Shown: piece by piece, positions 34,100-46,875 of the stretch
Layout of the letters: every line of letters starts with the position of its first letter
Position numbering within the stretch: position 1 is the first letter of the stretch
Source of the DNA: Flammula alnicola
Lineage: Eukaryota > Basidiomycota > Agaricomycetes > Agaricales > Strophariaceae
Assembly (NCBI GenBank): GCA_015499995.1
Contig: JADNRV010000063.1
Coordinates: forward strand, 210,566 to 274,565
Direction: 5' to 3'
DNA length: 64,000 nt
Notes under the pieces: model-generated
Database searches by the model: none
Told to the model about the DNA's origin: nothing
The model's input: only the letters and a program-made list of their open reading frames with translations
Made by a program: the position numbers and the translations under genes

Positions 34100-35424
34100 T
34101 TAACCCGGTCCCCAACGAGTTTTTTGCCTTTCTTTGGCTACGGGAGCTGCCCCCACCCCTTGTGACCCATAAGGCTGAAAGCGACTCTTCCTTGGTGGCG
34201 CAGGCCCCTTCTCCTTCGAACTGGAGAAATTGATGTGAGATCGCTTTCCCGGAGCTTGAGCAGCCGCTTGTTTCTCCGAACGCTCCTTCTGTGCGTCAGC
34301 TTTGAATTGGCGGACCCATGAGTTGCAGCCCGCAGGATGGAACAGGTTGATCCACGAGCGACAGGAACAAAGAAGTGAAGGTACAGGTTGAGAATGGCAA
34401 CAGAGGTGTGGGTGAAGCAAGGAGATAGCAGCAGCACAGATATACGAGGGTATTGGAGCGAGAATGGAAGAAAGGCGAGCAAGGGGGAAAAAAAATGGCA
34501 TGAACGGAATATTAAAGAGAGAGAGAAGAACAGACATACCAATTTGGTCAGCGAACCAATCCGGCTTGACGTCGTGGGGGTCCCACATATCTTTCGGGAA
34601 ATTTGTCGTACGTTCATCTACGTCCACAAATTCCACGAGTTTGGTGTATAAATGTGGGTTCCGAAAGGAGCGATTGGACATAAGAGAGTCGTTGAAATGT
34701 TTTGGATTTACAGGGTCATGTTTGAGAGTTGAAAATTGCGTGAGTTTTGCCTGGGTTTTGATCAGAACTATGAGAAAATGGTAAAACTGAGGATAATGTG
34801 GAGCCATACCTGCAATGCAGGATCACATGGCTCTGGCGACTCAGGAGGTATACCCCAATCTTCGACGCCCGGGATGGGTGGAGGCCGTAGAAGGGCTCGA
34901 ATCTGAGAAAGTTCATCTTGAGGTTCTTCTGATGGGTTTTGATGACTCGATGTTGACGACATGTCCATGGGCGAGCCACCGTCCCGAGATGGGCCCGCCA
35001 CCTGCGAATGGTCATCTGGAACCAGATCGTCGGAGATATGTGCGCGTGGATGGTGGTTTTTGAGGCTTATAGTGGGGCGTTTTATGATGACTTGGGATTT
35101 TGGTATCCGTCGGCCTGAAAGTCGCATACAATTAGCAAGAGAAAATAAGTGCAAAAAAATTTCGTGCCTTCGGAGGAGCTCTTAGTACCAACTCTTGACG
35201 ATTTATCCTATCCGACGTGGAAACGAAAGCCAGCAAAAGGGAAACAATTGCAGGAAAAGATGGCGACGAGGGATCTCACATTCATGTTTTGGTGGGTAGT
35301 GCCACCATTCGATGTCGATTGTCCAGCTTCAGAGTCACTTGGAGAGTCATAGTCGTAGGCAACGAGCCCTAAGAACGGTTTCAGATGGCTTTCATTAACA
35401 ATTTAGACCAAGCTTACCGTTCAT
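34100..35424 (-). CDS. SAP30BP/HCNGP-like nuclear protein
   Basis: HCNGP/SAP30BP family, nuclear proteins linked in animals to the SAP30-Sin3 corepressor and to splicing. Exon 1 is seven bases of coding (ATG AAC G at 35424), joined to [14 protein letters not shown], the characteristic short N-terminus of this family. Middle exons contain CDPELQ-like and [16 protein letters not shown], and the core HCNGP segment [20 protein letters not shown], then [17 protein letters not shown] and [16 protein letters not shown]. The last exon is KADAQ- and basic-rich ([13 protein letters not shown], then [10 protein letters not shown]) and ends RWGPG, TAA at 34100-34102. Junctions such as ATT G|CT GAC keep frame. 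The start codon lies only 70 bases from the start of the divergent GPI8 gene, so they probably share a promoter. Confidence 0.85.
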
Positions 35425-35494
35425 GTTGTGCAGACTGTGGGTCGGTGATGGGAGTCGAGACGAAAGAAGTGTTGGAACTCCGCCCAACGCTACA
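35425..35494. promoter_or_regulatory. Compact bidirectional promoter, SAP30BP/GPI8
   Basis: Only 70 bases separate the two divergent start codons (35424 on minus, 35495 on plus). The stretch is moderately GC-rich, has no TATA box, and includes tgggtcggtgatggg and ccgcccaacg. Transcription start sites may lie within the opposite gene's leader or first exon. Confidence 0.55.
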
Positions 35495-37011
35495 ATGCTC
35501 TTCTTCTCTTCCTTTCATCTCCTCCTCTGGCTCTCAAGCTGGGCTTGGGCTGTACATTCGACTGATACCCACGAAAGAGTCGTTCGCGAGTTCTTCGAGA
35601 AAAATGAATCACCATTGGGCGGGAGTGGGTCAGCACATACCAACAATTGGGCGGTCTTAGTGTGTTCCTCGAGATATTGGTTCAACTACAGAGTAAACGA
35701 CAGTTTCGTGCATTTAATTCCTATCTAACAATGCTTTAGCATATGGCCAATGCTCTAGGAATGTAAGTCTAGTCATAACTATACCATGAACTGCTTAGTG
35801 ATTATAAATTCACAGGTATCGAACCGTGAAACGTTTGGGCATCCCAGATTCGAATATTATCCTCATGCTGGCCGACGACGCGTCATGTAATTCAAGAAAT
35901 AAGTTTCCAGGAAGCGTCTACGCCAATCCAGGGCGGCACCTAGATCTTTACGGCGACAACATCGAGGTTGACTACCGCGGCTATGAAGTGACAGTGGAAA
36001 ACTTCATTAGGGTCCTGACCGGTTCGTATCTAATCCCGTGGATATGCTCTTTTTTTGAGTTTTATCGTCATTCCGATTTCAGGTCGCATGGATCCCTCAG
36101 TCCCGCGATCCAAACGTTTGCTGAGCGACGAGAGGTCCAATATCTTCGTCTATATGACAGGCCACGGTGGGAATGAGTTCCTCAAGTTCCAGGATAACGA
36201 AGAGATCAGTGCGTTCGACATCGCAGATGCATTCGAACAGATGTATCAGAAGAAGAGGTCTGTCGATGGCTCTTCTTTCTTGAACCCCGGTTCTGACGCT
36301 GAATTCAGATACAACGAGATATTCTTCATGATCGATACCTGTCAGGCGAATACCATGTATTCCAAACTGTACTCGCCCAATATTCTCGCCACGGGGTCGT
36401 CTAACATAGGCGAGAGTTCGTACTCTGTACGTCATCTGTGTTTGTTCGCATTCGCTGTATCTCATATTTCTCCAGCACGCCAACGACGAAGACATCGGCG
36501 TAGCTGTAATTGACGCATTCACCCATTATGTGCTCGAGTTCATGGAAAAGATTAACAAAACCAGTCAAGTATCCATGCAAGAACTCGTGAGCCTCTTTGC
36601 TTCTAGTTTCACCACTGCACTCTAACCCATTCGCAGTTCGACTCCATGGACGTGACAAAGATCAATTCTCACCCGGGCGTCCGGAGCGACCTCTTCAAAC
36701 GACCCTTGGACCAAACCCGAATTACCGACTTTTTCGGTGGCGTCGCGCAGGTAGAGATCGTGCCGCCCCTTGACATCCCATCGGTATCCCTTGAACAACC
36801 ACCTAGGATGCCCGAGGAAGGTGAACCCCTGCAATTGCATCCGATTTCGATGCCGTTGGAGTCCAAGGCCCAGAACGAGTCTGATAGCGCGATATCACTG
36901 CGGACGTGGCTGACGACGCCTTTGCAAGAGAAGCAGTGGAAGAACTCCCGAGCATGGGCCTCTGTGGCTCTCATCGGTGTCCTCGTCGGGTGGGTTACTG
37001 CCAAAAAATAA
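35495..37011 (+). CDS. GPI8: GPI-anchor transamidase catalytic subunit (GPI8/PIG-K)
   Basis: Peptidase C13 (legumain-like) subunit that cleaves the C-terminal signal of precursor proteins and transfers them to GPI in the endoplasmic reticulum. An N-terminal signal peptide is visible ([19 protein letters not shown]). The catalytic domain starts [18 protein letters not shown], then [38 protein letters not shown] and [18 protein letters not shown] with the catalytic His. [17 protein letters not shown] follows with the nucleophilic Cys. The C-terminal lumenal part runs [11 protein letters not shown] to [12 protein letters not shown] and ends with a membrane helix ([15 protein letters not shown]) and TAKK. 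Five or six short introns splice in frame (for example AT|G TAT CGA and ACC G|GT CGC). The length of about 390 residues is normal. No frame break seen. Confidence 0.96.
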
Positions 37012-40000
37012 CAGTAGCAGCATAGCTGGAGACGTGCGTGTATTTGTAACTAAAGCTTTGTTAATAAACACCATCTAGATTTTGCCGCTATCCTGTCGCC
37101 TCATTGGGTAGTACTTGCCGATGTTTGTGCAGGGCTGCCTTCAGCAACATGCATGTCGTGGTTACCGATTCGACGCGAACTCAAGTCGAAGTTAGGGCAC
37201 CAACCGCATTAAAGCCCGAGCCCGGCGGTCTACACACCACACAACCGTGTATCATCCAATCAACGCACTCGCCTTTTAAATTGCTCAGGCCTGACTCCAA
37301 ATGTCAGACAAAATCGTGAAGCAAATAGGAAACAGCAACCCGGTGAATGCCTTGTTTACAGTTTATTTAAACGCGGCGATCTCGATTGCGAAGTTAATTC
37401 TGACACCAGTGGTCAATTAGCCTGTAGTTGCATGTCTTTGCGGTTCTTCTATCACAGAGAAGAAAAACATTAACGAGATTCATTCAGTGCCGAAAAAAAT
37501 GCTTCCAATGGGAAGTGAGATGAATTGCTAGGGCAATCTGATATGGCTTCTCCGCCGAAAAGAAAGGAAAGGGAAATATTTCCACCTGCCCTCAAATCCA
37601 ATTTGGCAAGTACAGTAAGTAATTTGTTCCCTCCTCTATGTTGTGCTGGACGGCTTATTTTTTATGTCCAAGAAATTAGAGCTCAATAGCAAGATCATGC
37701 AAAGGCCCTATCTTCCTGTTTCCACGAATATCTTCCTCCCAAAAATCATTTGGCCTGGAAGTCATGCTTCCTGGTCCCGTGGCTTATATGGAAATGTGCA
37801 AGAAGTCATTCCATATGATTACGAAAGCGCGTGGGTACATCAACGTCCTGGGCGCTCCCTCATTGTCTTCTAATACTGTATTTGACATCCTAGGTACCGC
37901 GCCAAAGGGCTGGAGTGTGTACCGTACGTACCGGGGATACAGATACTCCTCGAATCTCAAGTCAGCGGTTCGCCTTTCTCTGCGATGAGATATGTGACCC
38001 ATACGCAAGTTCCTTACTCTATTTATGGGCGCGGTTAAGTAAACACCCACCCCCTTCGGCTTCTCACTGAGCTATTTTAACACCGGTTTTGCGTAGGTCC
38101 TTAACGTTTCACTCGGGCTCGCAGGCGCTTGACCAACACGACCTCTAGGATTTAGGCCGCGGGCTTCGTTATGGGCCGACGGCGACTGGATATGACCTTC
38201 CTTTCCTTTGGCAGTAAGGGACACAGTGCATTGTCGCTGACTACCATTCGCTGCGTTGAATCTCTCCTCCAGTCGGATCACTCCAAGCCTCTCCGATATT
38301 GTATGACGCAGTATGTCAGTAAACCCCAAAGCTAATCAACAACGCCTCTGTACGGCCCACCCAAAAGTCGGAAGCCGTTCCCCATGAGCTCATCGTAAGC
38401 CTTGAGGCGACGGCCCAAGATCTTTCGCATCCTGAGGCCTGAATCTTGACCACTCTTGACCTTATTTATTATTAGCTTGATTATTATCGAAGTCTGACTC
38501 GGAACCTCTCAGCTGACTGCGACTTCGAGTTAAGTATGGAGATGTCGGACGGCGGAATCGTAGACAGCTTGTATTGTTCAAGAATACTTATACAACAGGC
38601 CACTGGTGCGCTCTCACGATGAGCGTCATGGGTTCGATAGGCAGGCCTCAAGAACCGTCCACTCCCACCGAACAGCCCCACCTATAACTTCGCTCGTGAA
38701 AACATGCGGCGAGAGAGTGTAAATTACGACCGGTCTATGGCAGCATCCCATACACTGGTCGCGAAGTGACTGAAGGAGTTATGGCGGACATCGGAGCATA
38801 CTATAAAGTGCTGGCATGCCTTCATTGTATTCGGTGGGAATAAACGCCTATGATAAGGCAAGATGCCTAGGATAGACCATGATATAGTAGCGAACTAGAC
38901 TACACCTAGGAATGTGAAAGAGTGCGGTAACAGATGACCCGGCGATCCAATCGAAGTTGAATCTACCCCACATGTTGCGACATGTCCTGCTCATCTCCAA
39001 AAGAAATGCAAATCACCTTCACATTTTCTTCCTTCTCAAATCAGCTCTTCACATTCGACTTGCGCACATCGCCCGGCGCTTCCAGCGTTTTTGTTTTCTG
39101 TGCCGAGACGAGATAGCCTTTTTTAGGCACCATCATGACGGAGGTCAAAACTCATTACCGTTATATAGCCTGGAACTGACCGAGGCTTTGAAAGGCTCTA
39201 CAAGACCGTGTACCAGTTTCTGATCTCGCACAGTGACACAGTGCAAATATTACGCTGGTTGTTCACAATTACATAATTCATAGTGAACCATTTACGAAGA
39301 GAGCAGGCATGAAACCCTCGCTTGACCCAACCCCTCCTCCCGGCCTCTTTTTCCCATTGGATCCCTCCTGACGCAATAGCGGGCAGCCAATTGAATATAA
39401 GGTACAATTTGACATGCCCGTACCGAAGTTGCCTGACATTGGAAAACATATCAATCGACCGCTATCAGTCGTCTAACGTACTTGTATTAGGTTCCTTTCT
39501 TGGGACAGTGGCGTCAAGTACATAAGTCCACAAGTACAGAATGGAAACGCACTAGATAGGGGCATATCTCGGAGCACGGTCTCTTCTAGATTTTGTGGGA
39601 ATCCCGATATATTTTTAACTGGGGAAAGATGCTTCCGAAATCGCTTACAGGCGAGGTAATACTGTTTAGTGGCCGGAGACTCTTGCTGGGATCATATCAC
39701 CAACCTTCATCGCCTGAACTTGCTTCTTTCGTCCACTATTATTCTGAGCTGGGTATGCCAGAGTCTCCGGAGGCCCTCTATTCACGAATATCTTCGTTCC
39801 CCGAATAAGTGGTACATATGTACAGCTTGGCGTCTTTTTTTGCCGGACACGGCGGAACTGAATGCTCGGCAATCTAATTAGACCCGCCGTCGCGAAAACC
39901 GCGACTTGAATCGACAACCCTATCCCTTCATGAGCCTTTTTTCAATGCGCCGACAGAAAACTAGAGGTGTCTACCAGATCCAATTATCCAGGACTATGGC

Positions 40001-40302
40001 CTTGGCGTAATTTGGGGTACCTGAATTGTGGTTTTCGACCCGGCGGCAAGGTTTTTGCAACAAACATCGCGATCTCATCTGGTGACAACAAATGCTAAAT
40101 CTCGCGGCAATTTCATTTCTGCCGTCAGTATATATTTACCATAGAATGAAATTCAAGAACCCCTTCTTCCACCCACGCGGCCCTGCTTCTCTGCCTCTGC
40201 TCTTTTTCTTCCCTCTTCTTCTCCTCCCAACCCTCTTCCAACTCCCCAAACCCCCCACATACTGTCACTAGTGCCAAATTCTGTTGGATATACGAATAGT
40301 AC
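37012..40302. other. 3.3-kb stretch without recognised genes
   Basis: The largest empty region of the window. Open frames are short and show no family resemblance on either strand; no tRNA, LTR or terminal inverted repeats are evident. The last 150 bases (40180-40260) are a long pyrimidine-rich tract (cttcttctcctcccaaccct), a promoter feature common upstream of well-expressed fungal genes, here belonging to TUP1. The rest may be decayed mobile DNA or long regulatory sequence. Confidence 0.5.
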
Positions 40303-42758
40303 ATGTCAGCAAGCGGCGCGCCAGTCTACAACGTCAGTTCCACTCCCCCCTTTGTCTCTCACCAACCGCTCTACTACATCATGCTGACAGTCAATTCTAC
40401 AGCATCGTCCCATGCAGCCCAGCAGCGTGCGCACAAACGCCGCTCCAGGGGCTCCCCAGCCACAGGTGTCCTTCTCCGTTGTCGATTCCCTCGATGCAAT
40501 CAAGCAAGAATATGAATCACTTCGTGCTGAACTGAGTGGGATGCGCAATCAAAGAGATGAGCTGGAATTGAAGTGTGAGCACACCCCTTCACCTTTGTCC
40601 TGGAGGACAATGCTCAACGACTCCCTTTGTTCTCAGTGGAATCTCAAGTGGCGGAGCTGGACTCGCTCCGGAGGTCTTTATTTGAGCTCGAGACCCAACA
40701 TGCTCGTGTTCGACAACAATTCGCCGATGAGATGCATCACATGCGTTCCGAGCTCAGATCTATCCAACAATCTGGGCAAGGGCAAACGCCCACTGCCTCG
40801 TTTGGTGTATCTGGACGAAGTCCGCGCGGGCTCGGAGTATCCGACTCCTCATCAAATATTCCCTCCCTCGCCGATTCTCAACGGCCCATGATGCGAGAGG
40901 ACCAACGATCATCCTCTCGTGGCACCGACGTCCACCCTGACAGCCTGAAGACGACCAGGGGGAACGAGGGCGACCTCGACCGGGACCCGGAACGCTTGTA
41001 TGATCATCGGGATCCAAAACGACACAAGGCACGGAGAGACCATCCGGGTATATCAGATCGTTTTTCCTCCCTTATTTCCTCGGAAAACTAAGTGCGTCGT
41101 TGCTGTCCAATAGATTTAGCATACCCTTCGCCGATGGGTACGCAACCTCGTCTTTCGGGTGCGTCTGGCGCCGTCAAGCCATTGCCGTCCCAAAACAATA
41201 CCCTCGGGCTGTACCGTTTCCCGACAGACGGTGCCCCAGGGAGCTCGACGGCATATCCGCCGATGAATCTGGTACCGCCCGTCCAAGAGCTTACGCTTCA
41301 GAGTGTTCCGCCGGAATGCAGAAAGGAAGGAGGGGATTGGTACGCGGTGTACAATCCAAAAGTCAAAAAGGCCCTGGACATCAATTTAGTGCACACCTTC
41401 GTCCACGAAACGTAAGTTAAAAAGAGGCTCTTTATATTGTCACTATTATCTAATTAAGCATAATTCTAGGGTCGTATGCTGCGTACAATTTTCAGCCGAT
41501 GGTCGATTTTTGGCTACGGGGTGCAACCGAACAGCACAAATATTCGATGTGCAGACAGGCGCGAAGGTGTGGTACGTGCCACTGATTAGACTCGTCCATC
41601 GGACATGCATCATTAATCATCTTTCCTCACAATCTAGCGTCATAGAAGACGACACCGCCCCAAAATCCGGTGATCTTTACATTCGAAGTGTGCGGTTTAG
41701 CCCTGATGGAAAGCTGCTGGCCACTGGCGCAGAAGACCGAAAAATAAGGGTGTGTCCGCCAATGCCCGTTCTGGAATTAACTCTCAATGTAATTGACGCT
41801 AAAAACTCTCAAGATATGGGACATCTCCAAGCGCAAAGTTCGTCACGTGTTCGACGGCCACCAGCAAGAAATCTACTCCTTGGACTTCTCGCGAGACGGG
41901 CGGCACATCGTGTCCGGCTCCGGCGACAGGACGATGCGCATCTGGGACATTGTCGACAAATCCTGTCGGACGATCACCATCAGCGACACGGACTCGCTCA
42001 ACAACGACGCCGGTGTTACCTCCGTCGCGATCTCCCCGGACGGCAGTATGGTCGCCGCAGGAAGCCTGGACACTGTCGTGCGCATCTGGGATATCGCCTC
42101 GGGGACACTCCTGGAGCGCCTGCGCGGGCACGACGACAGCGTGTACAGCGTTGCGTTCACCCCTGACGGCAGGGGCATCGTCAGCGGCAGCCTCGACAAG
42201 ACCCTCAAGTTCTGGGACATCACTTCCGTGGTCAACGACCTATCCAGATCCAAACATAGTCCGGCAAGTGGGAACAATGCCCTCGTCGCCCAAGACCGCT
42301 CCCCGGCGAACCCCTCTAGCTCCTCGTCGCCCATGAATTTCGTTGGTCACAAGGTAATGTGCTACCTCGTTTTCAGGATTTCAAATGACATAGATCTGCA
42401 TCATCTGACTTCTTTGCATCATGTTAGGACTTTGTGCTCTCCGCGTCTGTCTCGAATGATGGGCGATGGGTCATTTCGGGGTCGAAAGACCGCTGCGTCC
42501 ATTTCTGGGACTCTCGGAATGCAGCACTGCAATTCTTACTACAGGGCCATAAAAACTCCGGTGAGCAGCAGCGCTGTACTTGTATATTCTCGACAATTCT
42601 GACTGGCATCTATAGTAATCTCGCTGCATATTAATCCCCTAGGAGGCATGTTGGCCACCGGCAGTGGTGACAATACTGCCCGTATTTGTACGTCAAATTA
42701 ACTCATGTTATCTGCCCTGCTGATATATCGATGCACAGGGACATATTCTTCTATCTAA
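40303..42758 (+). CDS. TUP1: Tup1-type WD40 transcriptional corepressor
   Basis: General corepressor that acts with Cyc8/Ssn6. The N-terminus [10 protein letters not shown] joins [12 protein letters not shown], followed by the Tup1 N-terminal tetramerisation helix ([17 protein letters not shown], then [17 protein letters not shown]). A long disordered linker contains [16 protein letters not shown]. Then comes the [19 protein letters not shown] element and seven WD repeats, recognisable as [114 protein letters not shown] and [20 protein letters not shown] last intron (starting gtacgtcaaa, about 42686-42738) is followed by a 20-nt exon that completes ARIWTYSSI and TAA at 42756-42758; without it the protein would end ARICTSN. 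No frame break. Confidence 0.95.
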
Positions 42759-42796
42759 ACCCTATCCGACCTCGACTCCTTGGAACCGCTCTCCCA

Positions 42797-42860
42797 TCAT
42801 CTCTGATATTGCATCAACCACAAAGCTTAATCATCTCTGATATTGCATCAACCACAAAGC
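42797..42860. repeat. 30-bp direct repeat pair downstream of TUP1
   Basis: Two identical 30-base copies of tcatctctgatattgcatca plus accacaaagc, at 42797-42826 and 42831-42860, separated by ttaa. They lie just past the TUP1 stop codon and may be within its 3' untranslated region. Confidence 0.9.
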
Positions 42861-43205
42861 CACACTTATATTGTGTACCCTCCCCCGACTCTTACCTCTG
42901 CACCCGTCTTCCAATCGTCCCCACATCTGCTCTTTGTTATCCGCCCTTGCTTTTTGCTGTTCATATAATTAATTATACCAACCACATGTACAATACAATA
43001 TACCACTTTCTCTACGTACCATATATTGTTTGACTATTACCCTTAGTATATAAAAGAAGGCAGCGCATAATCTTATATTTAATCATTGACTTGTTTTGAG
43101 TATCCTCACCGCTACGTATTCATTATCGTCCAGTGTGACAGAAGAATGTTGTTCCTTTTAGGCTAGGTTATCTCGTCATCGGCCTCGGGCAGCACCATTC
43201 AACGT
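42861..43205. other. 3' intergenic region between TUP1 and the convergent GH27 gene
   Basis: AT-rich sequence (attaattataccaaccaca, tatataaaag) that must contain the 3' ends of both convergent genes. No gene recognised. Confidence 0.5.
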
Positions 43206-45801
43206 TCAACCCTCGATCATGGTGCCGTCCTCTCCCGTGCACCACTCCAACGTCGAGCAGGGAGGCATCGTTCCTGCGGGTTCATCACCGTCATCTTTCA
43301 GGAGCAGAGCCACAACCCCATGAGCTGGCACACTCTTCGCTGTAAAGTTTCGGACAACCGTCCCGTTATCCGTGTGGGACCACAGGTCCTGAAGGTCGAG
43401 GTGAGAAATGAAGGCCTTTACAGAAAGACAGAACAAGGAACAATTACGAACTCGAATTGCGTATTGTCTCCCTGCCCGAATCCAAGGCGATTCGACAAGA
43501 CGGAAGAACATGTCAGCAGGATGGTCTAACGTATTTATCTGAGGGTCTCCGCATCAGTCGTCAATTTCCCGTACGAAAAAAGTAAGGCATATCAGCTAAC
43601 AAGCATGAAGACGGTGCCGTTTTGGCTCTGGCCGCTCCAGTATTGTGCAGGATGAGTATGATTGTACGTCCAGTCCGGCTGCATCGGAAATTATCCATGG
43701 TTTCTAATTAGCACGGTATAAATGGCGCTCTGATGTTCTTGACGCTCACGTTTATTCCCCATCGAAATGGCGTGACCGCAGTCCCAACCACTGGATCCTG
43801 GTTGATCGCGATGATCTCAGTGTTCTTGAGGATGGTCAAAGTTTCCTCCGTTGCTTGAGACAACTATCACCGGACTATGTCAGCCGATGCCTCGGTTAGT
43901 AATATAAGCCACGCACACTAGTGCTCTATTCACACCGTTAGTGTCTTTCGTAATTCATGAAAGAATATATCTCACGATTAGCAGGGGGACTTCATGAAAG
44001 CCCACGCAGTAAAATGGGACTTTGCTTCCTCGAATGTAAGATTTCCGTTTCCTCTGCGCCGATGAAATTCAGAAGCTTGTCAAAACACCAAGGATAAATT
44101 GCCTCACACTTCGAGCTTTAAGTCGGTGGCGGCAGGAAAGTTAACAGATAACACCTTGAGTGATGGAAGCATTTCTCACGATATCAAGGTCATTGTGACC
44201 GTAAAAATCAGACGCGAAGGCAAAGAACGAGTTTCTAGCCACAGAAGTTATTAGCCACTTCATAAGGATAAAACCGTGCCATACTCATTTATGATACTAG
44301 CCAGAGAAGGCCAATTGGGGTCTTATAACGGCGCAATCAGGTAAGTTTCTTAAAAAAAGACTCGTCAACTCACTAATATCTCCCGTTGTCTGCGTATTAT
44401 CATCATCAAAGGCTCAGTAATAGAAGAGTCGACGTGTAATGATCACTTACCCTCCAGCTTTGGCCTAGTGTTCGAGCCCAGATCCATGGTTGTAGCTGAA
44501 GGAGTGAATGGTGTCAAATGAATGGATATAAACATGTGAGAAATGTTCTTACCCGACCCCATTGACACAATGAAAATAGAACAGGCGGCTTCCCGGACGT
44601 CTGACTCAATTTCTTAATAGCATTTGACATGCGGGTGTATTCTAGGGTGCATTGCGAGTTAATATCAATGAAGATCAGCTCGAGCGACTTACTCCCGATC
44701 ATCCCTTCTTTGATAACTTCGTCGTATGGAACTATCCCAATTATCAATAACAATCTGATATAAGAACGGTCTCGAAGGTACCTCCGCAGTTGTCATACCT
44801 GAGTAACGGACGTCAAAGGTCAGCTCGGGCAGCGTCCTGAGTACATCGTTTCACGGCACCTACTTGAGTAAATCAAATCCCCAGTCTTGGAAAAGTTTAA
44901 TATCTCTACCAAGTTGAGATTTTAACGTGGGTGTAGTAATAAACGGAGTTAAGGAGTCACACCTGTCTTCGTTCATGAATGATCCAGGGTATAATGCACA
45001 CGTGAACCATCCGGAATCACTGTACTTCATAGAATAAAAATATCAGCGTCTTACCCAAAATCGAAGCAGCTATCCAGCTCTTACAATCCCGGCTCTCCTA
45101 TATTTTTAATTGATTAGTTAAAGAAAGCGAGAGTTGCAAATTACGTACAGTCCGAGGTCATGAATTTTGTCCGTCAGAGCATTCATTCCTGACGGAAAAC
45201 GCTCCTTATCTAGAGTAAGAAGGAATTAGCGGGAGTTTTATAAAATCGATAAGCAAAGACGAACTTGCGATGATATCACCAGAAGGATTCCTCTTTTTCT
45301 CGGAATAACAGTCGTCAAGGTTGACATGATCGTAGCCAACGTCCTAGGAGAAAGTGTGTTTTGATGACTGGAATAGGACATAAAGGTACTTACTAGAAAC
45401 CCAAGCGACTTCATGAGCTGCGCAGTCTCGAGCACGACGCTTTCGTTGATGTTGCACTGACGCCATCATTAAAAACCTAAATATACGCTGATGAAGACGC
45501 ATCTCACGTTGTATGCATTCCATGCTACGATGAAACATTTTAACATCTTCATGGACTGAAATATAGGGTAGATGCATACTATTATATCCCATGACTGGTT
45601 TAAAGACGTCAGATTGGTCGCAAAATTAAAGAAAGGGCAAAACCTACATGGAAGTCGGCCCACGCCATTTTGATTAAACTCAGAAACGGCATTTCTACGA
45701 TGGACCCAAGTTCCAAGCAATGCAGAGAGAACAATAAAGCCAATAGTCATGGCGATTGTAAATGGAGTGAAGACCAGAACGACACGATATTTGGAGAGCA
45801 T
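43206..45801 (-). CDS. GH27 alpha-galactosidase, membrane-anchored form
   Basis: Glycoside hydrolase family 27 (melibiase) releasing terminal alpha-galactose from oligosaccharides or galactomannan. The N-terminus MLSKYRVVLVFTPFT plus IAMTIGFIVLSALLGTWV looks like a signal anchor. Spliced exons give MGYN-SWNAYN, CNINESVVLETAQLMKSLGF, DVGYDHVNLDDCYSEKKRNP and SGDIIA, then MNALTDKIHDLGL, YSDSGWFTCALYPGSFMNED, DWGFDLLKYDNC (nucleophile Asp), VLFSLCQWG, WARTLGQSWR and FASDFYGHNDLDI (acid/base Asp). These continue with GNGNLTFEEAKSHFTAWAF. The C-terminal beta-sandwich has DLWSHTDNGTVVRNFTAKSV, then HGVVALLLKDDGDEPAG. More than ten very short introns. A C-run one base short (near 44010) breaks MKSPL. 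It is a paralogue of the gene at 49015-51504, on the opposite strand. Confidence 0.85.
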
Positions 45802-46875
45802 TTTCCTTGTCGGGCTAATTCCTGGTAAAGTCCGCCATTAATATTATTATAATGATGATGGAGGGAACGAGATGCTGCCTAACTTGAGGCACTGTTGGAG
45901 GCAGGTAAAGATCCTGTTTCGGTTTGGAAATACAGAGGGTTAAAATCGTATCAACCAGAATCTGGACAGTATAAAGACATTCCTGGTTTGCAAGCCTCAC
46001 CTAGCTTGACAGTTGAACTCGTGTACATTGGAATTGCTAAGGAAATGTGGTGCGTCAATGTCGTACAGAGTCACCGCAAATGAGTGGACGACGCACCGCC
46101 ATCGCATTCCTGTTGGATTCTCATGGACTGAAAGACGGTGAGCTGAGAATTGAGGTACTCTGAGTGCCTTTCCACTCACAGTCACGGAGTCTACGACGAG
46201 AGGCATCTTCTTGAGAGTTTGAATGCATATATGCATCGATTTCTTTTAAGAAGCCGTGTTCAGAGGGATAAGCAATACAGCAACATTGAATGCTTAGCTG
46301 ATGCACCTGTGTCTAGTCTTTCGTTGGAGCCTTGTTGCACGAGAGGTGCATACAATGGTCCTGTGCTGCGTAAATTTCAAGCAACCCTAAAGAACGTCCA
46401 CTCGCGTACCATCACGATTTGCCATGACCGAAAACAACAGTATTGGTATTTCTCGACAACGATTTCAAACTCCAGGTGAACCTCGTCCGCTAGATAGATG
46501 CATATGATGACCTTCTGAACTGTAAGTAATATCAGCAGGTTGTGCTTACTGATAGCTTATATTGTTAACCCGGCGAAGTTCTTCTTGACTAACTTCTAAG
46601 CTTCAACTAGGAGAAAGAGTTAGAATAGACAGCAAAAAAAAAGCCTCTCGAGCAATACTAACATTCTGATGGCGCTTGAATTACTGAGCGCTTGACCGTT
46701 GACGTTGAAGACTCAGTTGAAGAGCTCGTCTGTGTGGGAACCAGGATACTGTGCGTGACAAGCGTGTTCCTGAGACACGTGACCAGACGCGTCAACGTTG
46801 TCACGCTTACCGTTGGTGGCGAATTCGAAATTGTTTCCAAACTTCCTTCTTGACTTTCTCTCTGAATTTTCCTCA
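45802..46875. other. Intergenic region upstream of GH27 (minus) and SOS7 (plus)
   Basis: About 1.1 kb between divergent genes. The open frames here are not supported by homology. It presumably contains both promoters. An A-run and AT-rich stretches occur near 46630. Confidence 0.4.

Noticed and set aside
42116..42334. Alternative frames over the TUP1 WD40 region (for example 41873-42334 minus)
   Set aside because: GC-rich antisense open frames of a strongly supported coding exon.
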